A DNA stretch of 64,000 bases. Origin: Variovorax paradoxus. GTDB taxonomy: Bacteria > Pseudomonadota > Gammaproteobacteria > Burkholderiales > Burkholderiaceae_C. The translations under genes and the position numbers were made by a program. The stretch covers positions 248,001 through 312,000 of the forward strand of contig NZ_JAUSXL010000001.1 in the NCBI RefSeq assembly GCF_030815975.1, written 5' to 3'. Below are positions 42,932 through 52,655 of this stretch, one piece after another. Positions within the stretch are counted from its first letter, which is position 1, and every line of letters starts with the position of its first letter. A model generated the notes under the pieces. That model had not been told where the DNA came from. It saw nothing but the letters and a program-made list of their open reading frames with translations, and ran no database searches.

Positions 42932-45610
42932 ATGCAAGAGATTTATCGAATCGGTCTCGCCGAGGTGCGCCCTACCGAACGTACCGTATTCCTTGACGGT
43001 GAGGAGGTCGCTCTCGGCACCCGCGCCTTCGACCTGCTGCTGGTACTTATCCAGCACCGCGATCAACTGCTGACAAAGCAGGAGTTGCTTGATCGCGTCT
43101 GGCCCGGGTTGGTGGTCGAAGAAAACAACTTGTCCGTTCAGGTCAGCGCGCTGCGCAAAGTGCTCGGCGCCAAATTGATTGCGACTATCCCCGGGCGGGG
43201 CTATCGCCTCAGCGCGCAGGTGGATCGTGTGGCGGTGCCCGACGCCGCCCGTCCCGCACCCGTCGTCACGCCGGACGCAACAGTCCCACCTATGCCGAAG
43301 CCACCATCCGCATGGCGCGGTTCCGCCGCGATCGCGAACGTTCGCGCGCCGCTGCTGGGCCGCGACCGGGAACTGGCTGAGCTGATCCAAGTCGCCACGG
43401 AGCATCGGCTCACTACCGTCGTGGGTCCTGGTGGTATTGGCAAGACCCGATTGGCGGTCGCGACCGCCCACACGCTGTCGGCTTCATTCGCCGACGGCGT
43501 TTGGCTTATCGAGCTCGTGGGCTTGCGCCCGCCGGCCGACCTGGCCAGCCAAGCCGCCCAAGTGCTGGGCATCCAGTTGGCAGGCACGCGCCCGGCCATC
43601 GAGGAGTTGTCCGAGCGCCTGCGCGACCAGTCGGTTTGCCTGGTACTGGACAACTGCGAGCATGTGATCGACGAGGCCGCCATTTTCGCGAAGGCCTTGC
43701 TGAGCGGCACGCGCGGTGTGCACGTGCTCGCCACCAGCCAGGAGCCGCTGCGACTGGACGTCGAGCACGTGCTGCGAGTCGGTGCACTTCAGGTCCCGGC
43801 CAGCGGAACACGCGCTGATGAAGCCTGCGGAGCCGGCGCTATTGCCATGTTTCGCGATCGCGTGCGCGCCGGCAACTCCCGCTTCGACATCGACGACAGC
43901 AATGTCGCCACCGCCATCAAGATCTGCCGCGAACTGGACGGCTTGCCTCTGGCCCTCGAATTGGCGGCCGGTCGCGTGGCTCTGTTGGGGGTGGCCGGAG
44001 TGCATCGCCAGCTTGCGAGTCGCTTTCGCCTTCTGACCAGCGCGCAACGCCACCGCGACGCGCGCCACCGAACGCTGCGCGCGACGCTCGACTGGAGCTA
44101 TGCGCTGCTCTCCGAAAGCGAACAAAGTACCTTCCGGAGACTGGGCGTGATGGTGGGTGGCTTTGGCCTCGAGTTGGCTGAACAGGTTGCCGAGCAGCCG
44201 GCGGGGACGGACGCCGGCGCCTGGCTCGATGCGCTGGGGGCGCTGGTCGACCGCTCGCTCGTGGTCGTCGAAGGCGATGCACGACCGCGCTTCCGTCTGC
44301 TTGAAAGCGCGCGTGCCTATGCCCTGGAGAAGCTCTCCGAGGACGACCAGCTGGCCGCGATGCGCACCCGGCACGCGAATGGCCTGCTACGGGCCCTTCG
44401 AAGCCACCTCTCGCTGCGGGGGGCCGAGCGCATCACGCAAGACGAGTGGACGATGACCTTCGCCCCCGAAGTGGACAACCTGCGTGCAGCCATCGAATGG
44501 ACCAGCGGACCGGATGGCGACCCGTCGCTGGCGCTCGGCCTGTTGGCAATGGCAGCACCGCTGATGTACCAGCTCGGCCGCTTCAGCGAATGCCTCCAGT
44601 GGTTCCAGGCCGGGCGCTCGCTGCTCGGTCCGGCCACGCCCGAGACCGCACGCGCCAACTTCGAGTTCGGCCTGGCCGTCGTCGGGCTATATGCATTGCC
44701 CTACGACGAGCGCATGGCGCTGCTGAACTCGGCCGGCGCCGTATTCAAGCAGCACAGCCAGTTCGACCAACTCGTCGCGGTGCATTGCCTGACGGCTTTC
44801 ATCAGCGCGGTCGCCGGGCAATATGCCAAGGCGCAGCAGCACCTTGATGCGTGCGAGCCCTTGTTCGTTCAGTTTCCTGCGCTCGGTGCCATGCGTGCGC
44901 GCTGGCTGTTTCCATCGGCGGTCGTCCATCTGGGTCAGGGCAATGCGGCCGCGGCGTTGGCGTGCATCGAACGTGCCATACCGCTCGCGCAGGCGGCAGG
45001 CGACTCGCGCACGGAGGCCTACCTGCTCACCAACCGCGGCGTCGCCTTTCATCTGGCAGGACGGCTCGAGGACGCCGAGCGCTGCCTGCTCGCATTCCTG
45101 GATTCACGCGAGGCACGCGCCAAGTTCAGGATGGCGGCCTCGGAGGCCTTCGCGCATTCGTACCTGATCCGCCTGGACGTGGAGCGCGAGGCAGTGGACC
45201 GCGCGACGGAGCGCCTGCGAGAAGCCTTGCCGCTCATGCGTCGCGCCACTGGCGCACGCCAGTTCGCCGGCACCCTGGCTTACCTCGCGGCGGGACAGGG
45301 GCGCCTGCGTGACGCCGCCATGCTGCAGGGTGCCGATATCGCGGGCCGCAAGCACCGCGGCGAAGCAACGCCATGGCTGGAACACAAAGTGGCTTCGGCC
45401 GTCCGCGACCGCGTGCTTGAATTTCACACCCAGACCGAGCTGGCTTCCTGGTATGCCGACGGCGCGCGACTGGATGAGGCCGCCATTGCATCGCTGGCAC
45501 ACGGCGAGCAAGTCGCAGGCGATGCCGGCAACGCGCTGCGCCTGTTGCTCGCCCGGGCACGTCAAGGCGACGCGTCTCCTCGCTCCAGCTCCGCCAACAC
45601 CCAAGGGTAG
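42932..45610 (+). CDS. Winged-helix / NB-ARC ATPase / TPR regulator of the island
   Basis: This 892-aa protein has the same architecture as the first gene of the window. Residues 1-95 are an OmpR/SARP-like winged helix (TRAFDLLLVLIQHRDQLLTKQELLDRVWPG, ending IPGRGYRL). A STAND/NB-ARC NTPase follows, with P-loop GPGGIGKT (165-172) and Walker B region CLVLDNCEH (236-244). The C-terminal half is TPR-like. The ATG at 42932 begins the HTH domain directly. It converges with, and overlaps by 49 bp, the GMC fusion gene. It is the only regulator in the island and probably controls its divergent promoter at 50850-51117. Confidence 0.87.
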   Translation: MQEIYRIGLAEVRPTERTVFLDGEEVALGTRAFDLLLVLIQHRDQLLTKQELLDRVWPGLVVEENNLSVQVSALRKVLGAKLIATIPGRGYRLSAQVDRVAVPDAARPAPVVTPDATVPPMPKPPSAWRGSAAIANVRAPLLGRDRELAELIQVATEHRLTTVVGPGGIGKTRLAVATAHTLSASFADGVWLIELVGLRPPADLASQAAQVLGIQLAGTRPAIEELSERLRDQSVCLVLDNCEHVIDEAAIFAKALLSGTRGVHVLATSQEPLRLDVEHVLRVGALQVPASGTRADEACGAGAIAMFRDRVRAGNSRFDIDDSNVATAIKICRELDGLPLALELAAGRVALLGVAGVHRQLASRFRLLTSAQRHRDARHRTLRATLDWSYALLSESEQSTFRRLGVMVGGFGLELAEQVAEQPAGTDAGAWLDALGALVDRSLVVVEGDARPRFRLLESARAYALEKLSEDDQLAAMRTRHANGLLRALRSHLSLRGAERITQDEWTMTFAPEVDNLRAAIEWTSGPDGDPSLALGLLAMAAPLMYQLGRFSECLQWFQAGRSLLGPATPETARANFEFGLAVVGLYALPYDERMALLNSAGAVFKQHSQFDQLVAVHCLTAFISAVAGQYAKAQQHLDACEPLFVQFPALGAMRARWLFPSAVVHLGQGNAAAALACIERAIPLAQAAGDSRTEAYLLTNRGVAFHLAGRLEDAERCLLAFLDSREARAKFRMAASEAFAHSYLIRLDVEREAVDRATERLREALPLMRRATGARQFAGTLAYLAAGQGRLRDAAMLQGADIAGRKHRGEATPWLEHKVASAVRDRVLEFHTQTELASWYADGARLDEAAIASLAHGEQVAGDAGNALRLLLARARQGDASPRSSSANTQG

Positions 45611-48600
45611 ACATCGCGCGCGGCGTGGCGCCCGACGAAATTGTCCAGGTGGCCGTAGCGCTCCATCACACGGCGCCGGTACCACCGCGGCCCGTTGTGC
45701 TGCGCAAGCCAGGCCTCGGTGCGAAGCGACGATTCGGGGTTGAACAGGGTATTCAACCCACCGGACATGAAGCTGATGGGCAGGGCCATGCGGTGCGCCT
45801 TGTCGGCCGTGAGATAGGTGTCACCGCCCTGCGCGTCGACCACGCGTCCGCGCTGCATGATCAGCGCGAGCTGGTCGAAGACGGACAGGGAGATGGGGCC
45901 GAACATCTCGCCCATGGCGAAATGCGTTCCCTCATTCAGATGTTCATGCAGGACCACCGGTCCGAAGAACGCATTGATCCGTTTGCACACCGGGCTCTTG
46001 CAGGTCTGCCCCCGCGGCACCGGCACACTCCAGGCCATGACATCCACCTCGCGGTCTGCCTGCGTCGTGCCCGGCACCGGGGAGAAGAGGCCGCCAAGCT
46101 GCCGACCGTGCTCCAGCAAGCGCGCCAGGCCGATGTCGGTCTTGGCCTGGTTGAGCCAATAGGTCAACGGGTGCAGCGTGACTTGCGAAGAAACCACCGA
46201 GCGCACGCCCTGCAGTCCGTCCAGCAGCGCCATCAGAACGCTCATCGAACCCACGCAATGCCCCACCACCTGCACCGTGTCCGCACGGGTCGCACGGCGC
46301 ACGAAGTCCACCGCTGCCGGCCAGTCGGTGCGGGCGATGTCGTCGATGCAGAAGCTTTGTTGCGAGCCCACGGCATCGGGGCTGCCACGGTAGTCGAAAA
46401 GCCAGACGTCGTAGCCCCGGGCACACAGCGCTTCGGCCAGACTTTCCGATGTCGTCGTGGCCGTCCAGGATGAGGCCCGCATCGCCACGCCAGCAGCAAG
46501 GATCACCGGCCCCTTGGCACCCGCCCGGTAGCGGGTGAGCCGAAGCACCACGCCATGGGCCAGGTCCAGCGGAAACACCTGCGCGACCGGAAGCCTAGGG
46601 ATACGTCGCGAAGAGATCGGGGGTGCGGGCGATGTCGACGCTTTCGTGGCCGCCGCCAGGTCCGACAACAACCCGCCGTAAGCGCGAAACACGGTGCGGC
46701 CGAAGAATCCGGCGAACTTGGCCAGGTAGGCGCGATCGATGGCCGATCTGGCTTCCGGAAGCAGATTCTCGAGGTATCCATCGAGATCGTGCGGCGGGCT
46801 TGTCGAGAGCGTGTTGGCTTGCCAGATGAGATCCTCCAGGCCCAGCGAAAGAATGCCCTGCGCGATCCGGCGCGGCGTGGGGCCCGCTTCATCGATGTCC
46901 ACGAAGAGCGTGGTGAGGTCGGTCCACGGCGAGGATCCGGGCTGCTGGTGCAGCCATTTGGAACCTGCAAAGCGCAGCGGGGTCGCGTCCGGCCGCACAA
47001 GCGCCATCTCGTAGCGCATGGTCCAGGTCTCCACCGTTTCCGGCGCAGGAGGCAGCAGTCGGAAATGGCCGCTTTGCACCTGCATGGGCGTGGGGCTCAG
47101 CGCCATGCACGTCACTTGTCCGGTGATCTGCGCCTCGTGCGAAGAATCGCTGATCATGCGGTAGAGGTCCTCGGTGCGAATGGTGAACTCGAAGTCCAGC
47201 GCGTGGCCGGCAGCGCGCCCCCAGGCGGCCGACAGCTCGTAGCGGCTGACCAGCCTGGGCGGCAGGCCCTCGCCCAAGCCGCCTTCGCATTCCAGGCTCA
47301 CGAACCCCTGCATGCGCTCGGTGAACTGAAAGCTCGGACTGAGGTATTCCGGGTGCTCGGAGATCAAGTTCGACAACAGCTTGCGCGCCGCGTCGATCGC
47401 ACCTTCTTTCAAGTGCTGCAACGCTGTCTTCAGCAGATACTCGGCGCCCTCCTCCAGTTGCACCTGCAGGGATGTGACGCTCTCCGGCGCCGCCGTTTCA
47501 TCCGTCGTGTAAGGCAGTGGCCGGGCAGCGGGCAGCGTGAGATCCAGCGTCCAGCCGCGCGAGTCGCACAGGCGCTGGCAGCAGCGTTCCGCCAGCGCGC
47601 CGATGGTCAGCAGCGGGTTCACACCCGCGGCCGCGGGCAGCAAGGAGCCGTCGCAAACATAAAGCCCCTCGTGCACATCGCTGCCACTGGTGCCGGCATA
47701 GACCTGCCCGTCCGCATTGGTCACACCGCGCTCCGCATCGTCCGCCATTCCACAGCCACCCAGCGGGTGAACCGTGATGAGCTTGTGGCCCAGGGCATCG
47801 CTCCACAGCGGGTTGGGCAGGAACACACCCTTCACCGCTTCGTTGGCCTCGGCCAGCCAACGATGGTCGTTGGCGATGGTGGAACTCATGCCGGCATCCG
47901 GCCAGTGAATGCGAAGACGGTCGTCGACCAGCTTGAGCTCGCCACCGGCGTCGTCCACGCTCATCACCAGGTAGGTCTGCGTGCGGGCGACCGGGCCGAT
48001 GTAGGATTGCTCGGTGAGGGAGGCGGGATGGTTCTGCACCACGTCGCCCAGTGCCTGCGCACTTTCGAGACGCGTGGCGGCCTCGCTGGCGCCGTATTGC
48101 GTCTCGCCCCCGACCATGGCGCTGGCCGCGAAAAGCAAGGGCGGCATCAGCGACGCCAGCGCACCGGGAATCACCCCTTCCTCGATCACCAGGCCCTCGC
48201 GCGGATTCTTTTCGCGGCGCGCATCGATCACGCCGGTGATGCATGGGCCGGGCATTTGCTCGGGCTGCAGCTTGTTGCTGCCCGCGCCGATGCCGTAGAC
48301 CGGGACGGGTTGGCATTCGCCATTCGGACCGGGTTCGCCGGTGCGCCAGAAGTTGTCGTACCCGAGCGCGAGCACGTCGCCGTTGCCCGAGAAAGAGCGG
48401 CCGACGCGATCCGACAACGCAAGCCCACGCGCCTTGGATCGCAACAGGATCTCCGTCGAACCCAGCGCCCCCGCTCCCAGCATCACGATGTCGGCCAGGA
48501 CGCTGCCAGCCGAGGCAGGCTCGGATGGCAGTCCCGCGCGTGCCGTGCGCAGGGGGATCGCCTCGAAATGCACACGCCAGCGCGTGCCCTCTCGCTCCAG

Positions 48601-49317
48601 GTGCGTGATGAGCGCGCCGGTGAACACCTGCGCGCCGTGACGGCACGCGTCGGGCAGGTAGTTCATCAAGGTCGTGTTCTTCGCGCCGACGTTGCAGCCG
48701 CTGGTGCAGTCGCCACAGTTGTTGCACGCCGGCTGTGTCACCCCGAAGGGATTCAGCTGATCCTTGAAATTGACCGCGAGAGGCGCACGGCGGAACGGAC
48801 GCCGCAGCGCACGCGCTGAATGTTGCAAGGCCCGCATCTTGTTGAGAACGGGTGCCTTTTCGGGGTAGGGTTGCACATCGAGCACGGAGCGCACGCGCTG
48901 CGCATAGGGCTCCAGCACGCCAGGTTCGGTGCGGAACGGCGCGGGCCATGCCGGGTCGTCGAACAGCCGCGGGTCCATTTCCAGCGCGACATTGGCATTG
49001 ATGAGCGAGGTGCCCCCCAGTCCGCAGCCCACCATCGCCAGCATGTCGTCGTTCATGCGCAGATCGAACAGGCCATCGCGCGGCCCCAGCCTGCCGCGCT
49101 GGCCATCCACCTGCAGATCGGCCTGTGCGCTGTGCAGGTCGTTGGGGTACTCCCCGGGCGCAATCTCGCGTCCACGCTCCAGGACGCAGACGGTCCGGCC
49201 CGCACGCGCCATTCGAGACGCCGCAATGGCGCCCCCATAGCCGGAGCCCACGACGACCACGTCATAGCTGTCGCCGATCTCGGCGAGCGGACGCGAGATG
49301 GTCTGGTAACCGTTCAT
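45562..49317 (-). CDS. GMC oxidoreductase fused to alpha/beta hydrolase
   Basis: This 1251-aa protein is a fusion. Residues 1-600 are a cholesterol-oxidase-like GMC flavoenzyme: FAD motif VVVGSGYGGAIAA, CGLGGTSLINAN, catalytic His517 in VHPLGGCGM and Asn567. A cysteine cluster Cys198-x2-Cys-x2-Cys-x3-Cys208 sits in an insert. Residues 610-890 form a linking domain I cannot name. Residues 905-1251 are an alpha/beta hydrolase whose nucleophile elbow is GHCVG (Cys1021), like PHA-synthase-type enzymes, with a late His1223 (YGHLDNF). It likely oxidises a hydrophobic alcohol or sterol-like substrate and processes an ester or thioester. The start overlaps the metallophosphoesterase stop (ATGA). Confidence 0.88.
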   Translation of the reverse strand: MNGYQTISRPLAEIGDSYDVVVVGSGYGGAIAASRMARAGRTVCVLERGREIAPGEYPNDLHSAQADLQVDGQRGRLGPRDGLFDLRMNDDMLAMVGCGLGGTSLINANVALEMDPRLFDDPAWPAPFRTEPGVLEPYAQRVRSVLDVQPYPEKAPVLNKMRALQHSARALRRPFRRAPLAVNFKDQLNPFGVTQPACNNCGDCTSGCNVGAKNTTLMNYLPDACRHGAQVFTGALITHLEREGTRWRVHFEAIPLRTARAGLPSEPASAGSVLADIVMLGAGALGSTEILLRSKARGLALSDRVGRSFSGNGDVLALGYDNFWRTGEPGPNGECQPVPVYGIGAGSNKLQPEQMPGPCITGVIDARREKNPREGLVIEEGVIPGALASLMPPLLFAASAMVGGETQYGASEAATRLESAQALGDVVQNHPASLTEQSYIGPVARTQTYLVMSVDDAGGELKLVDDRLRIHWPDAGMSSTIANDHRWLAEANEAVKGVFLPNPLWSDALGHKLITVHPLGGCGMADDAERGVTNADGQVYAGTSGSDVHEGLYVCDGSLLPAAAGVNPLLTIGALAERCCQRLCDSRGWTLDLTLPAARPLPYTTDETAAPESVTSLQVQLEEGAEYLLKTALQHLKEGAIDAARKLLSNLISEHPEYLSPSFQFTERMQGFVSLECEGGLGEGLPPRLVSRYELSAAWGRAAGHALDFEFTIRTEDLYRMISDSSHEAQITGQVTCMALSPTPMQVQSGHFRLLPPAPETVETWTMRYEMALVRPDATPLRFAGSKWLHQQPGSSPWTDLTTLFVDIDEAGPTPRRIAQGILSLGLEDLIWQANTLSTSPPHDLDGYLENLLPEARSAIDRAYLAKFAGFFGRTVFRAYGGLLSDLAAATKASTSPAPPISSRRIPRLPVAQVFPLDLAHGVVLRLTRYRAGAKGPVILAAGVAMRASSWTATTTSESLAEALCARGYDVWLFDYRGSPDAVGSQQSFCIDDIARTDWPAAVDFVRRATRADTVQVVGHCVGSMSVLMALLDGLQGVRSVVSSQVTLHPLTYWLNQAKTDIGLARLLEHGRQLGGLFSPVPGTTQADREVDVMAWSVPVPRGQTCKSPVCKRINAFFGPVVLHEHLNEGTHFAMGEMFGPISLSVFDQLALIMQRGRVVDAQGGDTYLTADKAHRMALPISFMSGGLNTLFNPESSLRTEAWLAQHNGPRWYRRRVMERYGHLDNFVGRHAARDVYPWVLAELERGDASP

Positions 49318-50849
49318 GCGCAGCCTCCGTTCACCGCCATCGGGGGTCGAGCGTGGTGTCGCGACGGGCCGATATCACCACCGCCCGCCGACGGGTCGAA
49401 GAACTCGTCCAGCAATTCACGCGCGTGGCGCTGTGCAGCGGCCACCACGCAACGGGTGAAGTGCTCCCAATCGCCGGCGTGATGCGCCAGGGCCTGATCG
49501 AGCGCAAGCACCAAGGGGTTGTCACGGTCACTGGGGGTCCCCGTGCCGGCAGCGTGAACGGCAGGGCTGGCACCATGCACCGGATCATTGAACAGCCGCA
49601 GCGACGCGAGGTTGAGATCGCCATCGATCAGCACGATGGCCGCGCCCTGCGGGCTCGTCATCGTGGGTTGATCCATCACCCAGCCGCCCGTGTTGTAGAC
49701 CTTCACCGGACGCGCCAACCCGGGCACGGGCAGCTCGTCCTCGAAGGGCTTGTGCGTGTGGCCGTAGACGAAGCGCAGGTCAATGTCCTGCGGATCGATG
49801 CCCTCGCTCTTCAACTGCGTCGTCACCGCTCCCCCGAGGTACCACCGCAGATGAGCGGCGTCGTCGGGCGTGACCAGGCGTCGGTAGTCTCCGCGCTGGG
49901 CTTCGGCGCCACGGACCAGCGTGGCGTCCACCACCCCGCTGACGGCCTGCTGCACGGTGACGCCCTGGATCAAGGGCATCACGGCGGCAACGTCCAGGGT
50001 CTCGCCGAGGCGCTCGGTGATCCATCGTGCGAGATGCTGCGACCAGCGCTGTGATGCGCCCGCGTCGCGCATGATTTCATAGAGCTTCTCGGACTCCGGT
50101 CCCACGGCGCCGGCGTTGCCGAGGTCGGACCAGAGGAAATCCACCCACGCGCCGTTGCGGGCCTCGATCTGCTCCACGGTCAACGGCCGCGGCGGTGCAT
50201 GGGGCGGCCGCGGCGTCTGGTGCTCGACCAGGATCGACATCGCGCGGTACATCGGGTCCACATAGTGGCCATGGTGCAGCACCACCGCACGACGGCGCGC
50301 CGCATCGACCAACCCGAAGTTCGGATAGGCCAACTCGAAACTGAGGTCGCCCAGCCCCGGCTCGGTCCCCGCCAGCGCGGCCAGCAACTCGCAGCTCGGC
50401 CAGGAGCGACCAGGCACATCCATCAGCGTCGTCATCTGCGGCATGTCGGCATCCACCGCGCCGGATCGCGCACGGCTCACGAAGCTCTGATCCTGCGCCA
50501 TGCGCCACAGGTGATGGTCGTGATTGCCCGGCACCACCCGTATTCGCGGCGACAGGCGCAGTCCCTGGCTGCGCAGTCGCGCCAGTTCGCGCAGGAACAT
50601 GCGGAACGCCTGCGACACCGTGTTCATCGGCGACAGGCCCATGTCGAGCACATCGCCGAGCAACACCAGCGTCGGAGGCTCGTCGTCGCACAGCGGCACC
50701 AGCGTGGAAGCCAGCGCATCCATCAGCGCCACCAGGGTTTCGCAACGCGCTCCCGGTGCCACATGACCCGCACCGTCGATCCCGGTGAGCAGGCTGTAGC
50801 TGGCACCCAGGTGCAGATCGGAAATGCAGATGTGACGCAAGGCGGCCAT
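49314..50849 (-). CDS. Calcineurin-like metallophosphoesterase
   Basis: The 511-aa protein carries the complete calcineurin-like metal site: SDLHLG (Asp11, His13), GDVLD (Asp67), GNHDHH (Asn110-His111), HHGHYVD and YGHTHKPF (365-367). It is longer than simple phosphoesterases, with an insert before the last motif. It has no signal peptide, so it is cytoplasmic. The ATG at 50849 has SD aggag. It is coupled to the GMC fusion by a 4-bp overlap, implying a shared pathway. The substrate is unknown. Confidence 0.87.
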   Translation of the reverse strand: MAALRHICISDLHLGASYSLLTGIDGAGHVAPGARCETLVALMDALASTLVPLCDDEPPTLVLLGDVLDMGLSPMNTVSQAFRMFLRELARLRSQGLRLSPRIRVVPGNHDHHLWRMAQDQSFVSRARSGAVDADMPQMTTLMDVPGRSWPSCELLAALAGTEPGLGDLSFELAYPNFGLVDAARRRAVVLHHGHYVDPMYRAMSILVEHQTPRPPHAPPRPLTVEQIEARNGAWVDFLWSDLGNAGAVGPESEKLYEIMRDAGASQRWSQHLARWITERLGETLDVAAVMPLIQGVTVQQAVSGVVDATLVRGAEAQRGDYRRLVTPDDAAHLRWYLGGAVTTQLKSEGIDPQDIDLRFVYGHTHKPFEDELPVPGLARPVKVYNTGGWVMDQPTMTSPQGAAIVLIDGDLNLASLRLFNDPVHGASPAVHAAGTGTPSDRDNPLVLALDQALAHHAGDWEHFTRCVVAAAQRHARELLDEFFDPSAGGGDIGPSRHHARPPMAVNGGCA

Positions 50850-50987
50850 TGAAAGCTCCTGGTGCGGTCGCCCCTTGGTGCCCCTGGCGAGGCGACCTGG
50901 CTGACAACGAAAAAAGACAACTCCCTGCCCGATCGATCGAATGGGTTTCGTCACGAGCACCGCCGCACTCGGGAATGCAGGTGCGAA

Positions 50988-51028
50988 CCCTTTAGGAACG
51001 TTTAGCAACACTTTAAACCGTTTAGAGC
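50988..51028. promoter_or_regulatory. Phased TTTAG/TTTAA repeats in the divergent promoter
   Basis: TTTAG or TTTAA occurs at 50991, 51001, 51012 and 51021, at steps of 10, 11 and 9 bp, so all copies face the same side of the helix. This tandem geometry is how OmpR- and SARP-type winged helices bind. The array lies between the metallophosphoesterase-GMC operon and the unknown-protein cassette, about 90 bp before the latter's start. Confidence 0.55.
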
Positions 51029-51117
51029 ACTCCGTTCCTACGATGACTTCACGAACAGCCCACCGATTCCCAACCACCGAGCGCAGTGCTCGATCAACCC
51101 TCGAACAGGAGAACGCC

Positions 51118-52611
51118 ATGCCTTCCACCATTCCCTACGACCCGACCCTCGCACTCGGCAACCTCGTGACGCAGGAGCGACTCGATCTGCTTTCGCAGAT
51201 CGCGGCCAAGCAAAGCCCGGCGGACGACGCCGAGGATCACCTCAATGACCTGATCACCCTGCGCCGCAGCTTCGACATGACCATCCAGGAGTTGATGGAC
51301 ATGGACGTGGATACCTCCGACATGGCCAAGCAGCGCGGCGAGGTCAACAAGCAGATCACGGCCGCCGCGGTGGAATACAGCAAGGCCAAGATCCAGTCCG
51401 AGCAGGACATCCTGCCGCTCAAACGCAAGATCAAGACTGTGAGCTCAGGGCCCGAGAGCCCGATCGACTACAACCGCACGCAGATCAAGTCGCTGCCTAT
51501 TTCGGCCGACTCGATGAAGATGAACGTCCAGTACTTCGCCTTCGACAAGAATGCGCAGAGCAGCCAGACCCATGCCGCGACCGTGGCCTCCTTCGTCAGC
51601 GATGAAACATCGTGGCTCGGCGACTCCATCTCCGGCGCTGCAAGCACGGCCGCACAAAGCCAGACCAACAGCCAACACCAACGCCATGACATCGCCGGCA
51701 CGCTGGTGATCAGCGCGACCTGCACCCACAAGAACGCGCAGGTACTGGCCCCCTTCATCATCGACGTCGACAAGGCCATCCGGGTCTGGAATGTCTGCCA
51801 CCCGGATCTCTTCATCGACACCTCCACCGCCTCGTCGCTGGCCACCATCGCCAAGCAGGTGGAAAAAGACCAGGACAAATGCCTCACCTTGCTCTCGGGT
51901 GCCATCTATGGCTCCTGCTTCATCGGCATGGTGCACGTGCTCAACACCACCACCACCGACTCCAGCGAAGACATGTACTCGGTGGCCAGCAAGCTGCAGA
52001 CCTCGTTCAAGATCGGCGGTTGGTTTGCCGACGAGCAGGGCGGTTTCGGCGTGGAGAACAGCTTCTCGAACGATGCGAAGAATCTGCTGAGCGCGCAGAA
52101 CATCACCTCGCATTGCACGTTGTACGCGATGGGCTCCATCCCTTCGATCAAGTCCAACCAGGTGCAGATGAGCGTCAAGGGTTTCGTCGACAGCGACGGC
52201 GCCAGCAGCATGGCTGCGCTGGCCAAGCTTCAGAACGCCACGTCCGCGGACCAGGACTCGGTCGATTCCGCGGCCAACGCGGCCCGGACCGGTGGCCAGT
52301 TCGTGGCGATGCAGAACTCCAAGGTGACCGCTGCACTGTCGGCCTTGAACGACATCGACAACTCGCAGAACAACATCATCGACACCAACTCGATGATGGT
52401 CGCCTTCGAGGACTACGTGAACAAGGCCCTGGCCGGCAACATCGGCGTGCCGATCATGTACTACACCAAGCCCATCACACGGGTGCAGCTCGCGCAGATG
52501 TGGGTGGCCAAGTACTTCCCCGGCCGCTACCTCTCGATTGCCGGCGACGACTCGACGCCGGCTGCGTCTGGCGCCGCGCCCGCGCCGGCGCCCGAGGCGG
52601 CGACAGCCTGA
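51118..52611 (+). CDS. Unknown 497-aa protein, first gene of the island cassette
   Basis: I do not recognise this protein. It lacks a signal peptide and clear membrane segments. The first 130 residues look helical and possibly coiled (DDAEDHLNDLITLRRSFDMTIQELMDMD...KQRGEVNKQITAAAVEYSKAKI). The middle is mixed (IAGTLVISATCTHKNAQVLAPFIIDVDKAIRVWN), with many Ser, Thr, Asn and Gln, and the C-terminus is a Pro/Ala tail. The ATG at 51118 has SD aacaggag. It opens a plus-strand series of five genes with similarly strong SDs. Similar proteins may exist in fungi and bacteria, but I cannot name a family. Confidence 0.8.
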   Translation: MPSTIPYDPTLALGNLVTQERLDLLSQIAAKQSPADDAEDHLNDLITLRRSFDMTIQELMDMDVDTSDMAKQRGEVNKQITAAAVEYSKAKIQSEQDILPLKRKIKTVSSGPESPIDYNRTQIKSLPISADSMKMNVQYFAFDKNAQSSQTHAATVASFVSDETSWLGDSISGAASTAAQSQTNSQHQRHDIAGTLVISATCTHKNAQVLAPFIIDVDKAIRVWNVCHPDLFIDTSTASSLATIAKQVEKDQDKCLTLLSGAIYGSCFIGMVHVLNTTTTDSSEDMYSVASKLQTSFKIGGWFADEQGGFGVENSFSNDAKNLLSAQNITSHCTLYAMGSIPSIKSNQVQMSVKGFVDSDGASSMAALAKLQNATSADQDSVDSAANAARTGGQFVAMQNSKVTAALSALNDIDNSQNNIIDTNSMMVAFEDYVNKALAGNIGVPIMYYTKPITRVQLAQMWVAKYFPGRYLSIAGDDSTPAASGAAPAPAPEAATA

Positions 52612-52655
52612 GCGCCTATCTCCCCATTTCATCAGTCGACCAGAAAGGACAAATC

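Noticed and set aside
46555..48819. A 754-codon plus-strand open frame
   Set aside because: It is the antisense shadow of the GMC/hydrolase fusion, which has FAD and catalytic motifs on the other strand.
50988..51028. A CRISPR array or iteron origin
   Set aside because: The repeats are only five bases with no spacers of constant length, and no rep gene is near. A regulator-binding array is the better reading.
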